Counted from the stretch's first letter, positions 6,498 to 14,633 are shown. The stretch: DNA of 16,297 nt from Bacillota bacterium (GCA_023442905.1 JAEZWY010000038.1:1-16297), one strand, 5' to 3'. Translations and numbers: made by a program. The notes: a model not told the origin generated them from the sequence alone.

Positions 6498-9032
6498 GTG
6501 AAAAAAAACAATGAAGAAAAGAAGAAAATCGGGAACGAACTTTCTGGACTTGAAAAAGCTACGTTCTATGTGAATGTTGTTTTCAAATCTTTAACTAAAA
6601 TCTTCCTAGTCTTATTACTCATCCTCTTTCTTGGAGGGTCATTAGGACTCGGATTGGGGTCAGGATATTTCATTGGTTTAGTAGAAGATATGCCTATTCC
6701 TGCTGAAGAAGAACTGGCCAATGCAGTTGAAAATGCCGGCGAAATCTCTACTATGACATATAGTGATGATTCGGTGATTTCAAGTATCCGTGCTGATTTA
6801 GTTCGTGAAAACACTGAACTTGAAAATGTGAGTCCTTTTATCATTAATGGTTTAGTGGCTACTGAAGATGAAAACTTCTTCGAGCATGAAGGTGTTGTGC
6901 CTTCAGCAATCATTCGTGCTGGTGCCTCAACTTTCCTTGGTGTGGGAGGATCTTCTGGTGGTTCAACTATAACTCAGCAGTTAATCAAGCAAAAGTTATT
7001 AACGAATGAAGTTTCCTTTGAACGTAAGGCAAAAGAAATTTTGTTAGCTATGCGTTTAGAAAACCATTATTCAAAGGAACAGATTCTACAGGGCTACCTA
7101 AATGAGTCTCCTTATGGTCGTAATCATAAAGGAGAAAATATAGCTGGTATTGAAACCGCCGCTCAGGGTATATTTGGGGTTTCAGCTAGTGACGTAACGT
7201 TAGCGCAAGCAGCCTTCCTAGTTGGTATTCCGCAGAATCCATACACATATACGCCCTTCTTACAATCTGGTGAACTAAAGGAGAGCGAATATTTAGAGGA
7301 TGGTATTACCCGTTCACATGAAGTGTTACAGCGTATGCGATTAACCAACTATATTACGGAAGATGAGTATCAAGAGGCGCTTAATTATGATATTACGCAA
7401 GACTTCTTAAGTGCTGGTACGAGTGAAGAAGTGCCAGACGAACGGAATTCTTACATCTATCAAGCTGTTGAGTTGGAAACGATTGATATTTTAATGGAAC
7501 AAAAAGTTGCTGCTGACGGCTTAACAATGGCAGACGTCAATGCAAATGACCAGTTATATAACCAATATTATGCTGAGGCTGAAAGCCAAATGCGTAATGG
7601 TGGTTTAACAATCAAAGCAACCGTTGATCCTGATATTTATGATACAATGAATTCAACTGTACAAGAGTTTTCGGCTTCATTTGGTACAACTTATTACGGA
7701 GAATCAACAGACTCAGAAACAGGAGAAACGATTGAAGTAGAAGAACCCGTTCAAAATGGGACTGTCCTATTAGACAATGATACAGGTCAAGTGCTTGGTT
7801 TTGTTGGAGGGATTGACTTTGATACCAGTCAGGTAGACCATGCATTTAGGTCACGTCGTTCGCCTGGCTCATCGTTTAAGCCTATCTTGACTTATGGTCC
7901 AGCATTACAAGAGCAAATCGCGGGTGCTAATACTATGCTTGCAGATACCTATACACGGATCGTGGAGCCAAATGGTACTGTGTATGAACCAACAAACTTT
8001 GGGACAACGATCTCCAATGACTTTGTTACTGCACGTTATGCCCTTTCCACTTCAATGAATAACCCTACATTAGCCTTGTATAACGAATTATTAACACAAG
8101 GTGTAGATATACAATCATATGCCTATAAGATGGGATTAAGTGACGCGATTACACCTGATGAATTTAATCACCTAGCACTATCACTAGGTGGTACTACATA
8201 TGGACCTACTGTACTGGAAAATGCAGCTGCCTTTGCGACATTTGCTAATGGTGGAGTATATGTTGAGCCTTATTTAATTGAAACAATAACTGATTCTAAT
8301 GGTAACGTGGTATATCAACATCAAACTAAAAAAGAGCGCGTATTTGATGAAGACGTCGCTTATGTTATTGCTGATATCTTAAAGGATGCAACCAGTGCAG
8401 GTGCTATGGCTTCTTATAAAGCGCAAATGGATAGTGATTTAGACTGGTTCATGAAGACTGGTACTTCAGAACAATTTAGAGATTTATGGGCCAACGGTTC
8501 AACACCTAATGTCACCCTTACTTCTTGGATTGGGTATGATAACATCACGCAAACACGCGATTTATATAGCCAAGCAGAAAATGCAGTTTACGGTACGCCA
8601 GCTCAACGTTCATTACGATACTGGACAACTTTGGGGAATAGATTAAATTATTACTATCCAAATACTATGGGGTCTGGTGAAGTCCTTGAGGAACCGGAAG
8701 GCGTTCATGAAGAAACTGTTGTTACTGAAACAGGTACAAAATCTGGCAGCTTTGAAGGACCATACGATACCAACTACTCTATTCCTTCATCAGCAGCTAC
8801 TAACACTGAATTATTTACAGCTGCCATGGATCCAAAAGAGCCAAGCTTTACATTTGGAATTGGTGGTTCAATGGATGACTACATGAACAAGTTAGAAACT
8901 TACCGTTCTAAGACAAATGCTACAGTGAATTCTAAAGTACAAGAAGTATTAGAATCATTTAAATTACGTAGTGCAGAAAATGAACAACGTCGTCAAGAAC
9001 TTGAAGAAGATAATATCCAACAAGATGGTTAA
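6498..9032 (+). CDS. Class A (bifunctional) penicillin-binding protein, PBP1B/PBP2a-like
   Basis: A bifunctional peptidoglycan synthase of ~844 aa with a short Lys-rich cytoplasmic tail and one membrane anchor (~residues 33-62, Gly/Leu-rich). The GT51 glycosyltransferase domain (~85-260) carries ATEDENFFEH with its catalytic Glu, GGSTITQQ and the IPQNP block. A ~60-residue linker precedes the transpeptidase domain, whose triad is SSFK (458-461), SMN (519-521) and KTG (653-655). The C-terminal ~140 residues are Ser/Thr-rich and end in a charged Glu/Arg helix. The overall shape resembles pneumococcal PBP2a and other PBP1B-type enzymes. The start is not certain: GTG 6498 has AGAAAAG ten nt upstream, while the in-frame GTG 6489 is too close to it. 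The gene is monocistronic, bounded by its own promoter and terminator. Confidence 0.95.
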   Translation: MKKNNEEKKKIGNELSGLEKATFYVNVVFKSLTKIFLVLLLILFLGGSLGLGLGSGYFIGLVEDMPIPAEEELANAVENAGEISTMTYSDDSVISSIRADLVRENTELENVSPFIINGLVATEDENFFEHEGVVPSAIIRAGASTFLGVGGSSGGSTITQQLIKQKLLTNEVSFERKAKEILLAMRLENHYSKEQILQGYLNESPYGRNHKGENIAGIETAAQGIFGVSASDVTLAQAAFLVGIPQNPYTYTPFLQSGELKESEYLEDGITRSHEVLQRMRLTNYITEDEYQEALNYDITQDFLSAGTSEEVPDERNSYIYQAVELETIDILMEQKVAADGLTMADVNANDQLYNQYYAEAESQMRNGGLTIKATVDPDIYDTMNSTVQEFSASFGTTYYGESTDSETGETIEVEEPVQNGTVLLDNDTGQVLGFVGGIDFDTSQVDHAFRSRRSPGSSFKPILTYGPALQEQIAGANTMLADTYTRIVEPNGTVYEPTNFGTTISNDFVTARYALSTSMNNPTLALYNELLTQGVDIQSYAYKMGLSDAITPDEFNHLALSLGGTTYGPTVLENAAAFATFANGGVYVEPYLIETITDSNGNVVYQHQTKKERVFDEDVAYVIADILKDATSAGAMASYKAQMDSDLDWFMKTGTSEQFRDLWANGSTPNVTLTSWIGYDNITQTRDLYSQAENAVYGTPAQRSLRYWTTLGNRLNYYYPNTMGSGEVLEEPEGVHEETVVTETGTKSGSFEGPYDTNYSIPSSAATNTELFTAAMDPKEPSFTFGIGGSMDDYMNKLETYRSKTNATVNSKVQEVLESFKLRSAENEQRRQELEEDNIQQDG

Positions 9033-9042
9033 AATAATACAT

Positions 9043-9081
9043 AAAAACGCGTTAGCAATTTAACTTGCTAGCGCGTTTTTT
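9043..9081. terminator. Bidirectional terminator between PBP and aldo/keto reductase genes
   Basis: Arms 9043-9058 (AAAAACGCGTTAGCAA) and 9065-9080 pair over 16 positions with one G-U wobble and a 6-nt loop. T runs flank the stem on both strands, so it serves both convergent genes. Confidence 0.92.
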
Positions 9082-9102
9082 CATAAAATAATAAAGTTAA
9101 GT

Positions 9103-9933
9103 CTATTCAATAATGAAGGCATCTAAAGTTGCCATATCAGCTTCAGAAATTTCAAAATCTAATTCAGCATTGGCAAGAATATATTCTTCATGAACAGATT
9201 TCGGTAGGATGATGTGGCCTTTTTGCAATGGATAACGGTAACATAATTGTGGTACAGATACATTGTACTTATCTGCAATAGCTTTAATATCTTCATTACC
9301 TAATAAGCGACCTGTACCTAAAGATGAATAGGCTTCAACAATAATATCATTGGCTTCACAATAAGATACGATATCATCTTGGGTGTAACCAATATGGTAT
9401 TTGATTTGGTTTACAACTGGTTTAATTTTTGTGTTTTCAATTAAGTGTTGTAAGTCATCTGCATTAAAGTTGGAAACACCAATTGCACGAACTAATCCTT
9501 TGTCATATAACTCTTCCAGAGCACGCCAAACTTGAATGTTCTCTTCATAGAAATTCGGGCGCTTTTCATCTGTTCTAGAGAAGAATCGCCAAGGTGTAGG
9601 ACAATGTACCAATAGTAAATCAATATAATCAGTATCTAAATCTTTTAATTCTTGGTAGAAGTTATCCATAGCTGCTTCATAAGTTTTCGATTCACCGCGG
9701 ACTTTAGTTGTAATGAAGATATCTTCACGGCTAACACTTGAAGATTTAATGCCTTCACCAGTTCCCTTAGAATTCTCATACGCATGTGCACCGTCAATAT
9801 GTTTATAGCCATTTTCTAATGCAAAACGTACTGAGCTCACTGCTTCAGCTGTTGGCGTCTGCCAAGTACCTAAGGCAATTTGTGGAACTTCTACCCCATT
9901 ATTTAATGTTAATGTTTGATTTAATAAATTCAT
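9103..9933 (-). CDS. Aldo/keto reductase family oxidoreductase
   Basis: A 276-aa cytoplasmic NAD(P)H-dependent reductase of the AKR superfamily (TIM barrel), with the normal length for the 2,5-diketo-gluconate/methylglyoxal reductase-like bacterial group. The catalytic tetrad is visible: Asp47 (in HIDGAHAYEN), Tyr52, Lys77 (FITTKV) and His110 (LLLVHCP). Other family blocks are the VRAIGVSNF segment (~157) and VVNQIKYH (~186). The usual HIDTAxxYGNE is changed here to HIDGAHAYENS, so the residue after Asp is Gly rather than Thr. The start ATG has TAAGGGG (complement of 9941-9947) seven nt upstream. The gene has its own promoter just after the terminator of the DUF711 operon. The physiological substrate is unknown; reduction of aldehydes or methylglyoxal is the usual role. 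Confidence 0.93.
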   Translation of the reverse strand: MNLLNQTLTLNNGVEVPQIALGTWQTPTAEAVSSVRFALENGYKHIDGAHAYENSKGTGEGIKSSSVSREDIFITTKVRGESKTYEAAMDNFYQELKDLDTDYIDLLLVHCPTPWRFFSRTDEKRPNFYEENIQVWRALEELYDKGLVRAIGVSNFNADDLQHLIENTKIKPVVNQIKYHIGYTQDDIVSYCEANDIIVEAYSSLGTGRLLGNEDIKAIADKYNVSVPQLCYRYPLQKGHIILPKSVHEEYILANAELDFEISEADMATLDAFIIE

Positions 9934-9975
9934 GGAATTTCCCCTTAATATTTATTCAGTTTACACTGTGCATAC

Positions 9976-10004
9976 ATTATAATTGGAATATTTCAGTCCA
10001 CCAA
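9976..10004 (-). promoter_or_regulatory. Promoter of the aldo/keto reductase gene
   Basis: On the - strand TTGGTG (9999-10004), a 17-nt spacer and a perfect TATAAT (9976-9981). The predicted start is near 9969, giving a ~36-nt leader to the ATG at 9933. Confidence 0.65.
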
Positions 10005-10040
10005 ATAAAAGCCCTTACCTTTTGATAAGATAAGGGCTTT
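10004..10040 (-). terminator. Terminator of the ACT-DUF711 operon
   Basis: On the - strand a 10-bp stem (AAAGCCCTTA, 10008-10017, pairing with 10031-10040), with a short inner CTT/AAG extension, is followed by a T-rich run (complement of the A-rich bases just below 10010). It lies 17 nt past the DUF711 stop codon. Confidence 0.8.
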
Positions 10041-10056
10041 AGCTTTAAAAATTACC

Positions 10057-11415
10057 TTAGTTTTTAAGTGATTGGATAGGTGCTGGAATACGACCACCAC
10101 GGTGAATAAAAGTATTTGGAGAAGTTCTATTCACTTGCATTACAGATCCTTCACCGAATAAACCACCAAAGTTTAATACTTCATCATCTCGACGACCAAT
10201 TGCTGGGATTACACGAACAGCTGTTGTTTTAGAATTGATCATTCCAATTGCTGCTTCGTCCGCAATAATAGCTGAAATGATTTCAGGGGTAGTATCACCA
10301 GGAATCACAATCATATCTAAACCAACTGAACAAACAGCCGTCATAGACATTAAAGTTTCAATATTCAAAGTACCATTGGCTGCCGCTGCAATCATACCTG
10401 CGTCTTCTGTAACGGGTATGAAGGCTCCTGATAGACCACCAACGTTAGAAGATGCCATGATGCCACCTTTTTTAACTGCATCATTAAGCATTGCTAAAGT
10501 TGCTACTGATCCATGGGCACCCACTTGATCTAACCCTATTTCTTCTAGAATATGAGCAACAGAATCACCAACAGCCGGTGTAGGCGCTAATGATAAGTCA
10601 ACAATACCAAAGGGTACGCCAAGCATCTTAGAAGCCTCAGTCCCTACTAATTGCCCCATACGTGTAACCTTGAAAGCAGTTTGTTTAATCGTATCAGCAA
10701 CTGTTTCTAGAGATGCATCTTTTGGTAATTCTGCCAAAGCATTGCGGACAACACCTGGTCCAGATACCCCAACATTGATGACAACATCTGGTTCTCCTTG
10801 TCCGTGGAAGGCACCTGCCATAAATGGATTATCTTCGACTGCATTACAGAAGACCACAATTTTAGAGGCACCCATACTTTCATTTTCTTGGGTTAATTCG
10901 GCAGCTTTACGAACAACTTCTCCCATGATCTTTACAGCATCCATATTGATACCAGCTCGAGTTGAACCAATATTTACGGAAGAACACACATGATCAGTTT
11001 CTGCCATTGCCTGTGGAATAGATTCAATTAAAGCGCGGTCACCTGCAGAAAAACCTTTATGCACTAAAGCGGTATATCCACCAATATAGTTAACACCTAC
11101 TGCATTTGCTGCTTTATCTAAGATGTGGGCATACTTCAACGGGTCGCCACCTGAAGCTGCTAATAATTGAGAAATAGGTGTTACAGCGATTCGCTTATTT
11201 ACAATCGGAATACCATATTTTTCTTCAATCTCTTCCCCTGTTTTCACTAAGTCCTTAGCAACAGTCGTAATTTTGTCATAAACTTTTTGACATGAACGGT
11301 CGATATCTGCATCCGCACAATCAATTAAAGAAATCCCCATTGTAATTGTACGAATATCTAAATTATTATCTTTAATCATTGAAACTGTTTCAATGATGTT
11401 ATTCATTTCTAACAT
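10057..11415 (-). CDS. DUF711/UPF0210 family protein (PFL-fold, function unknown)
   Basis: A 452-aa member of the UPF0210/DUF711 family, sometimes labelled 'PFL family' because the fold resembles pyruvate formate-lyase; no reaction is established. Recognisable blocks are DCADAD (32-37), the ITPISQLLAA-like AVTPISQLLAA (77-87), CSSVNIGSTRAGINMDA (144-160), VVFCNAVEDNPFMAGAFHG (187-205), GPGVVRNAL (219-227) and GGLFGEGSVMQVN (417-429). Cysteines at 33, 42, 144, 190 and 362 are candidate functional residues. I see no C-terminal glycyl-radical motif of the RVxGF type, so radical chemistry should not be assumed. The start (MLEMNN) has AAGGAGAAGG immediately upstream. It follows the ACT-domain gene by 21 nt, a pairing conserved in streptococci and many Firmicutes, suggesting that the ACT protein senses a ligand, probably an amino acid, for this enzyme-like protein. 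Confidence 0.93.
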   Translation of the reverse strand: MLEMNNIIETVSMIKDNNLDIRTITMGISLIDCADADIDRSCQKVYDKITTVAKDLVKTGEEIEEKYGIPIVNKRIAVTPISQLLAASGGDPLKYAHILDKAANAVGVNYIGGYTALVHKGFSAGDRALIESIPQAMAETDHVCSSVNIGSTRAGINMDAVKIMGEVVRKAAELTQENESMGASKIVVFCNAVEDNPFMAGAFHGQGEPDVVINVGVSGPGVVRNALAELPKDASLETVADTIKQTAFKVTRMGQLVGTEASKMLGVPFGIVDLSLAPTPAVGDSVAHILEEIGLDQVGAHGSVATLAMLNDAVKKGGIMASSNVGGLSGAFIPVTEDAGMIAAAANGTLNIETLMSMTAVCSVGLDMIVIPGDTTPEIISAIIADEAAIGMINSKTTAVRVIPAIGRRDDEVLNFGGLFGEGSVMQVNRTSPNTFIHRGGRIPAPIQSLKN

Positions 11416-11436
11416 TTTTCCTTCTCCTTAACTGAA

Positions 11437-11700
11437 CTAAATCTTATGCATAGCATTAAAAATATCTTCATGCATTACATAAACTTCCATTTCAGTTAAT
11501 GCATCTTTGATTTCCTTTTTAAAATCTTCAAATTCAACACTTAGACCATCAATATTGACAATCATCACCATCGTAAAAAGGTCTTGCATAATAGATTGTT
11601 CTACGTCAACAATGTTCGCATTCAATTCTGCACACTTAGTAGCTGCTTTTGCTAAAATACCGACCTTATCCTTACCGATTACCGTGATTACTGCTTGCAT
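11437..11700 (-). CDS. ACT-domain protein (UPF0237 family)
   Basis: An 87-aa single ACT domain. The N-terminus ITVIGKDKVGILAKAATKCAELNANI is the ligand-binding loop and helix (Gly-Lys-Asp-x-x-Gly-Ile), followed by the strand-helix-strand remainder; no catalytic domain is attached. ACT domains dimerise and bind small molecules, typically amino acids, and family relatives include the regulatory GcvR-like group. It is the first gene of a two-gene operon with DUF711. The ATG is preceded by GGAGG (complement of 11711-11715) with a 10-nt spacer. A second ATG inside that SD region is out of frame and reads only a few codons before overlapping. The ligand is unknown. Confidence 0.93.
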   Translation of the reverse strand: MQAVITVIGKDKVGILAKAATKCAELNANIVDVEQSIMQDLFTMVMIVNIDGLSVEFEDFKKEIKDALTEMEVYVMHEDIFNAMHKI

Positions 11701-11728
11701 ACTTATTCATCCTCCAATTTATTTATCG

Positions 11729-11767
11729 CCTTATTTAATATAAATCCCACTGATAACTTAAATAAGG
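11729..11767 (-). promoter_or_regulatory. Perfect 10-bp inverted repeat in the leader of the ACT-DUF711 operon
   Basis: CCTTATTTAA (11729-11738) and TTAAATAAGG (11758-11767) are perfect inverted copies separated by 19 nt. In the RNA this gives a stem-loop ending about 13 nt upstream of the SD. No T run follows, so it is not a terminator. A shorter competing hairpin (ATAAC/GTTAT, 11753-11757 with 11767-11771) would use part of the same arm as loop. It may be an RNA control element or a protein operator. Confidence 0.5.
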
Positions 11768-11830
11768 TTATTGTTTTATCCAACTCAAAGTACATATGCC
11801 TCTTGATCAAATGAAACAAAATCTCATCCT

Positions 11831-11851
11831 ATTATAATCTATGCCAATTGA
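11831..11851 (-). promoter_or_regulatory. Candidate promoter of the ACT-DUF711 operon
   Basis: A perfect TATAAT at 11831-11836 on the - strand, with TTGTTT only 15 nt upstream as the best -35. The predicted RNA start is near 11824, leaving a leader of ~120 nt that holds the inverted repeat at 11729-11767. Confidence 0.55.
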
Positions 11852-11880
11852 AAACAAAATCAAAAGATCGGCTTCTCTCG

Positions 11881-11900
11881 AAAAAGCATCCAATTTGCTT
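11881..11900 (-). terminator. Weak candidate terminator of the capA-like gene
   Basis: A 5-bp stem AAGCA/TGCTT (11884-11888 with 11896-11900) followed on the - strand by five T. It is short and AT-rich; it is the only candidate between the capA-like stop and the next promoter, so some read-through into the ACT-DUF711 operon is plausible. Confidence 0.35.
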
Positions 11901-11943
11901 AATAATCAATACAAAAACAATTCATTATTGCATTTTCTAAAAT

Positions 11944-13299
11944 CTATTCAGCCTTAACACCTTGTGTCCAGGCTGTCTCTAAATAGTCTTGGTATGAGAA
12001 GTCTTCTGTATAAGTTATCATCCGGTCATGAATTGTATCCACCCAAGAGGCCTGCGCAGTATCTTGTCCTTTATAATCTGCTAAAGGGAAACTTTCATAA
12101 GCCGTTTTATTGGCTGTACCTGAAAAGTATGTTGGCATAAATTTCCCTTCGCTCACCTGCACTTCACCATTCTCGTCACGATTAAAAGTGATTTCATGAA
12201 TACCGCCTAACTTGTTATCATCCGCATCCTGCCCTGTCATGAAAGAAGCTTGCGAATAAATAACATAGGTATCTTTATCATTCAGCCAGTTGACCGGTTG
12301 AATATCGTGTGGATGTCCACCAATTACTAATTTTACACCGGCATCTGCTAATGCCTGAGTTACAGCTATTTGTTCATCATCAGGTAAAGTCCCATATTCA
12401 GTTCCCAAATGTAGCGATACAACCACCGCATCTACTTGATCTCGCAAATTGGTAACTTCCTCTAACATCACTGGTAATTCAGCATAATTGACTACCCAAG
12501 GTTCGTCTTCAGGTGGAATCATACCGTTAGTACCATATGTATAGGATAGAAAGCCTAATTTAATACCATTTTTCTCAACAATTCTAGACGTTTCCTTATC
12601 TTCTTCACTGGCGAAAGCACCGTAATACATCAACCCAGCCTCATCCAAGTAATCCATCGTCATATACGCACCATCCTCAAATTGGTCTAGTGTATGGTTA
12701 GTTGCCGTTGAAACCGCGTCAATTCCCGCCCGTTTCAAACTACCAAGGATAGATGAAGGCATATTAAAGTTTGGATAGCTAGATATCGGTAAATCAGGAT
12801 ACGCTGCAGGAATCTCTAAATTGGCTACAGTATAGTCTGCATAAGATGTAAAAGCAGCAATTCTAGCAATCATTGGGTCGAAATTATATTCAGAAACACC
12901 TAGGTCAACAGATGCATTTTCCCCACCGTAGGCAATTAAATTATCCGCAGTTAATGCGTCAACCTCTTGGAGTTTAGCGGACTGTTCCGCAAATACATCT
13001 GCAGACGTATCCGCAGTTGCTGTTACCTCTGAATGGATTAATACATCCCCAACGGACCGTAACACAAAAGTACCATCCTCACCTTGCCACTGTTCTTCAA
13101 CTTCTTTAGCAGGAAGCTGGGATAAAAAGGTCGGAACTTGTATAACTGGCTTATCATCACTAACTTGTTCTTCATCTTTTATCTGTAGATCCTTTGGTGA
13201 AATGGCCCTTTGATAAGCTAATCCTATACCCGATAAGCAAACAATACCTATAGCTATAATCAATAGTAAGATTCGATTACCTTGATTCATTTTCTTCAT
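11944..13299 (-). CDS. CapA/PgsA-family membrane-anchored metallophosphoesterase-like protein
   Basis: A 451-aa protein with one N-terminal membrane anchor (residues ~10-29, LLLIIAIGIVCLSGIGLAY). No good lipobox surrounds Cys21, so it is probably a signal anchor with the rest outside the cell. The CapA fold runs from ~78: SVGDVLIHS (82-90), ANLEIP (159-164), NFNMPSS (178-183), ATNHTLD (199-205), SLHLGTEY (295-302) and IGGHPHDIQP (326-335). These supply the Asp, His, Asn and Glu residues expected for a metallophosphatase-type centre. The stretch between GDVLIH and NFDPMIA is longer than in typical CapA proteins. Relatives take part in poly-gamma-glutamate capsule export (PgsA/CapA), but no capB or capC homologue is nearby, so a capsule role is not supported by context. 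AGGAGGGG upstream fits the start at 13299. Confidence 0.9.
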   Translation of the reverse strand: MKKMNQGNRILLLIIAIGIVCLSGIGLAYQRAISPKDLQIKDEEQVSDDKPVIQVPTFLSQLPAKEVEEQWQGEDGTFVLRSVGDVLIHSEVTATADTSADVFAEQSAKLQEVDALTADNLIAYGGENASVDLGVSEYNFDPMIARIAAFTSYADYTVANLEIPAAYPDLPISSYPNFNMPSSILGSLKRAGIDAVSTATNHTLDQFEDGAYMTMDYLDEAGLMYYGAFASEEDKETSRIVEKNGIKLGFLSYTYGTNGMIPPEDEPWVVNYAELPVMLEEVTNLRDQVDAVVVSLHLGTEYGTLPDDEQIAVTQALADAGVKLVIGGHPHDIQPVNWLNDKDTYVIYSQASFMTGQDADDNKLGGIHEITFNRDENGEVQVSEGKFMPTYFSGTANKTAYESFPLADYKGQDTAQASWVDTIHDRMITYTEDFSYQDYLETAWTQGVKAE

Positions 13300-13326
13300 C
13301 TTGCACCCCTCCTAGTTACTATACCA

Positions 13327-13355
13327 ATCATAATGGAAGTGTTTTTAAACAACAA
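13327..13355 (-). promoter_or_regulatory. Promoter of the capA-like gene
   Basis: On the - strand TTGTTG (13350-13355), a 17-nt spacer and TATGAT (13327-13332). The start would be near 13320, immediately upstream of the SD, giving a short ~20-nt leader. The rest of the 248-nt gap up to the ccpA stop holds the ccpA terminator and otherwise nothing I recognise. Confidence 0.65.
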
Positions 13356-13503
13356 GGAGAAAAATACTCACCCATAATAGAAGATATGCATATTCTAGGC
13401 ATGCTATAAACTTTATCAATCAGCCAGTTAGGAAATAGTGCTTCTATTTATTTTGATAGTTGCTTTAAGGATAAATAACGTTACTATATTACTATTTTTA
13501 AAT

Positions 13504-13534
13504 AAAAAAAGCCTCCAAAACTTTCGCTTTGGAG
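13504..13534 (-). terminator. Intrinsic terminator of ccpA
   Basis: On the - strand a 9-bp stem (CTCCAAAGC with GTTTTGGAG, one G-U) closes a GAAA tetraloop (13522-13525) and is followed by seven T (complement of 13504-13510), 14 nt after the ccpA stop. Confidence 0.93.
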
Positions 13535-13547
13535 AACTTTTGTTTCA

Positions 13548-14549
13548 TTATGCATCCTTAGTAGAGTCACGTAAGATAAACTTATGTGGTAAGGTAACAT
13601 GGTTTTCAATTTCATCTTCTTTATTCATTAATTTGGTTAAAATACGCATTGAAACTGCACCAATATCATACAATGGTGGTTCAATTGAAGTTAAAGTTGG
13701 TCTTACAATTTCAGTTAGCGCTGTATTATTTGATGTGACAATAGCGAATTCTTCTGGTACTTTCACACCATTATCCACCATGTGATTTGTTACTTTAACA
13801 GCTAACTCATCACCAACTACTACAATACCATCTGCTTTTGAATCACGAATTTGTTGAGCGATGTCTTCACCATTTTTAAAACGAGAATCAGCCACCTCAA
13901 ATAATAATGATTCATCCACTTCTTTACCAGCTTCTTCCAAAGCTTTTAGGTAACCTTGGTAGCGGTCTAGGTTATTGTTAAAGTATGGTTTTGCGGCTAA
14001 GAAACCAATATTTTGATATCCTTGTGCGAATAAACCAGATACAGCTTCATAGAACGCTTGAGTGTAGTCAATATTTACTGATGGTATCTCATTACGATCA
14101 TCATTTAAACCTGCTAATACAAATGGTGTATTCGTACGGTTAATTTCTTCACGTACAGTGTCAGATAATTGGTGTCCCATATAAATAACACCATCTACTT
14201 GTTTTGCTAGAATATTTGATAATACTTGAGATTCTTTTTTGTTATCAGCATTATCTAGGATAATATTATACTTATACATTGATGCAATATCATCAATCCC
14301 TAATGCTAACGAACTAAAGAAATTATTTGTGATATCCGGTAATAATACCCCAACTGTTGTTGTTTTTTTACTTGCTAATCCACGTGCAACCGCATTTGGG
14401 CGGTAATCTAGTCGTTTAATTACATCTAATACTTTCGCACGCGTTGAAGGTTTCACGTTCGTATTGCCATTAACAACACGAGAAACTGTCGCCATTGACA
14501 CTTGCGCTTCTCGCGCAACATCATAGATTGTAACAGTTTGTTTTTCCAT
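13548..14549 (-). CDS. ccpA: Catabolite control protein A (LacI/GalR family)
   Basis: The 333-aa product is the length of Bacillus CcpA (334). The HTH (TIYDVAREAQVSMATVSRVV, ~7-26) and hinge helix (YRPNAVARGLASKKTTTVGV, ~49-68) are nearly identical to known CcpA proteins. The periplasmic-binding-protein-like core keeps MYKYNIIL, KQVDGVIYMG, IDYTQAFY and the C-terminal YDIGAVSMRILTKLMNKE. CcpA binds HPr phosphorylated at Ser46 and then cre sites, repressing or activating carbon-use genes. The start is set at 14549 because AAGGAG lies 8 nt upstream. ATG 14555 is 2 nt from the SD and ATG 14582 lies upstream of it. It is monocistronic with its own terminator, and tandem promoters plus a cre-like site suggest autoregulation. 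It lies downstream of ytxG-ytxH, an order similar to that in Bacillus. Confidence 0.96.
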   Translation of the reverse strand: MEKQTVTIYDVAREAQVSMATVSRVVNGNTNVKPSTRAKVLDVIKRLDYRPNAVARGLASKKTTTVGVLLPDITNNFFSSLALGIDDIASMYKYNIILDNADNKKESQVLSNILAKQVDGVIYMGHQLSDTVREEINRTNTPFVLAGLNDDRNEIPSVNIDYTQAFYEAVSGLFAQGYQNIGFLAAKPYFNNNLDRYQGYLKALEEAGKEVDESLLFEVADSRFKNGEDIAQQIRDSKADGIVVVGDELAVKVTNHMVDNGVKVPEEFAIVTSNNTALTEIVRPTLTSIEPPLYDIGAVSMRILTKLMNKEDEIENHVTLPHKFILRDSTKDA

Positions 14550-14595
14550 CTTCATCGCTCCTTTTAATAAATTTGTTTTCATACTTACATTGCCA

Positions 14596-14624
14596 AATAT
14601 AGCATTAAAAAGTTATATTTGCAA
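14596..14624 (-). promoter_or_regulatory. ccpA proximal promoter P2
   Basis: On the - strand TTGCAA (14619-14624), a 17-nt spacer and TATATT (14596-14601). The predicted start is near 14590, ~40 nt before the start codon. Its -35 overlaps the cre-like site. Confidence 0.55.
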
Positions 14625-14633
14625 ACGTTTTCT
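14620..14633. promoter_or_regulatory. cre-like CcpA operator in the ccpA leader
   Basis: TGCAAACGTTTTCT (+ strand), with the central AAACGTTT palindrome, fits the cre consensus TGNAANCGNWNNCA except at the last base. It overlaps the -35 of P2 and lies ~30-40 nt downstream of the P1 start, so bound CcpA could block P2 and obstruct P1. Confidence 0.6.

Noticed and set aside
9786..10025. 79-codon + strand frame over the aldo/keto reductase 5' end
   Set aside because: Antisense to the conserved AKR catalytic region and promoter; no coding signature.
10057..11415. Glycyl-radical enzyme identity for the DUF711 protein because of the 'PFL family' label
   Set aside because: No RVxG[FYW]-type C-terminal motif, no adjacent Cys-Cys pair and no activating radical-SAM gene nearby.
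13230..13299. Lipoprotein signal on the CapA-like protein (Cys21)
   Set aside because: The residues before the Cys (IGIVC) do not form a lipobox with a small residue at -1, so a signal anchor is more likely.
13438..13785. 115-codon frame on the + strand across the ccpA terminator
   Set aside because: It runs through the terminator hairpin and the 3' end of ccpA, has no ribosome binding site and looks like an antisense shadow.
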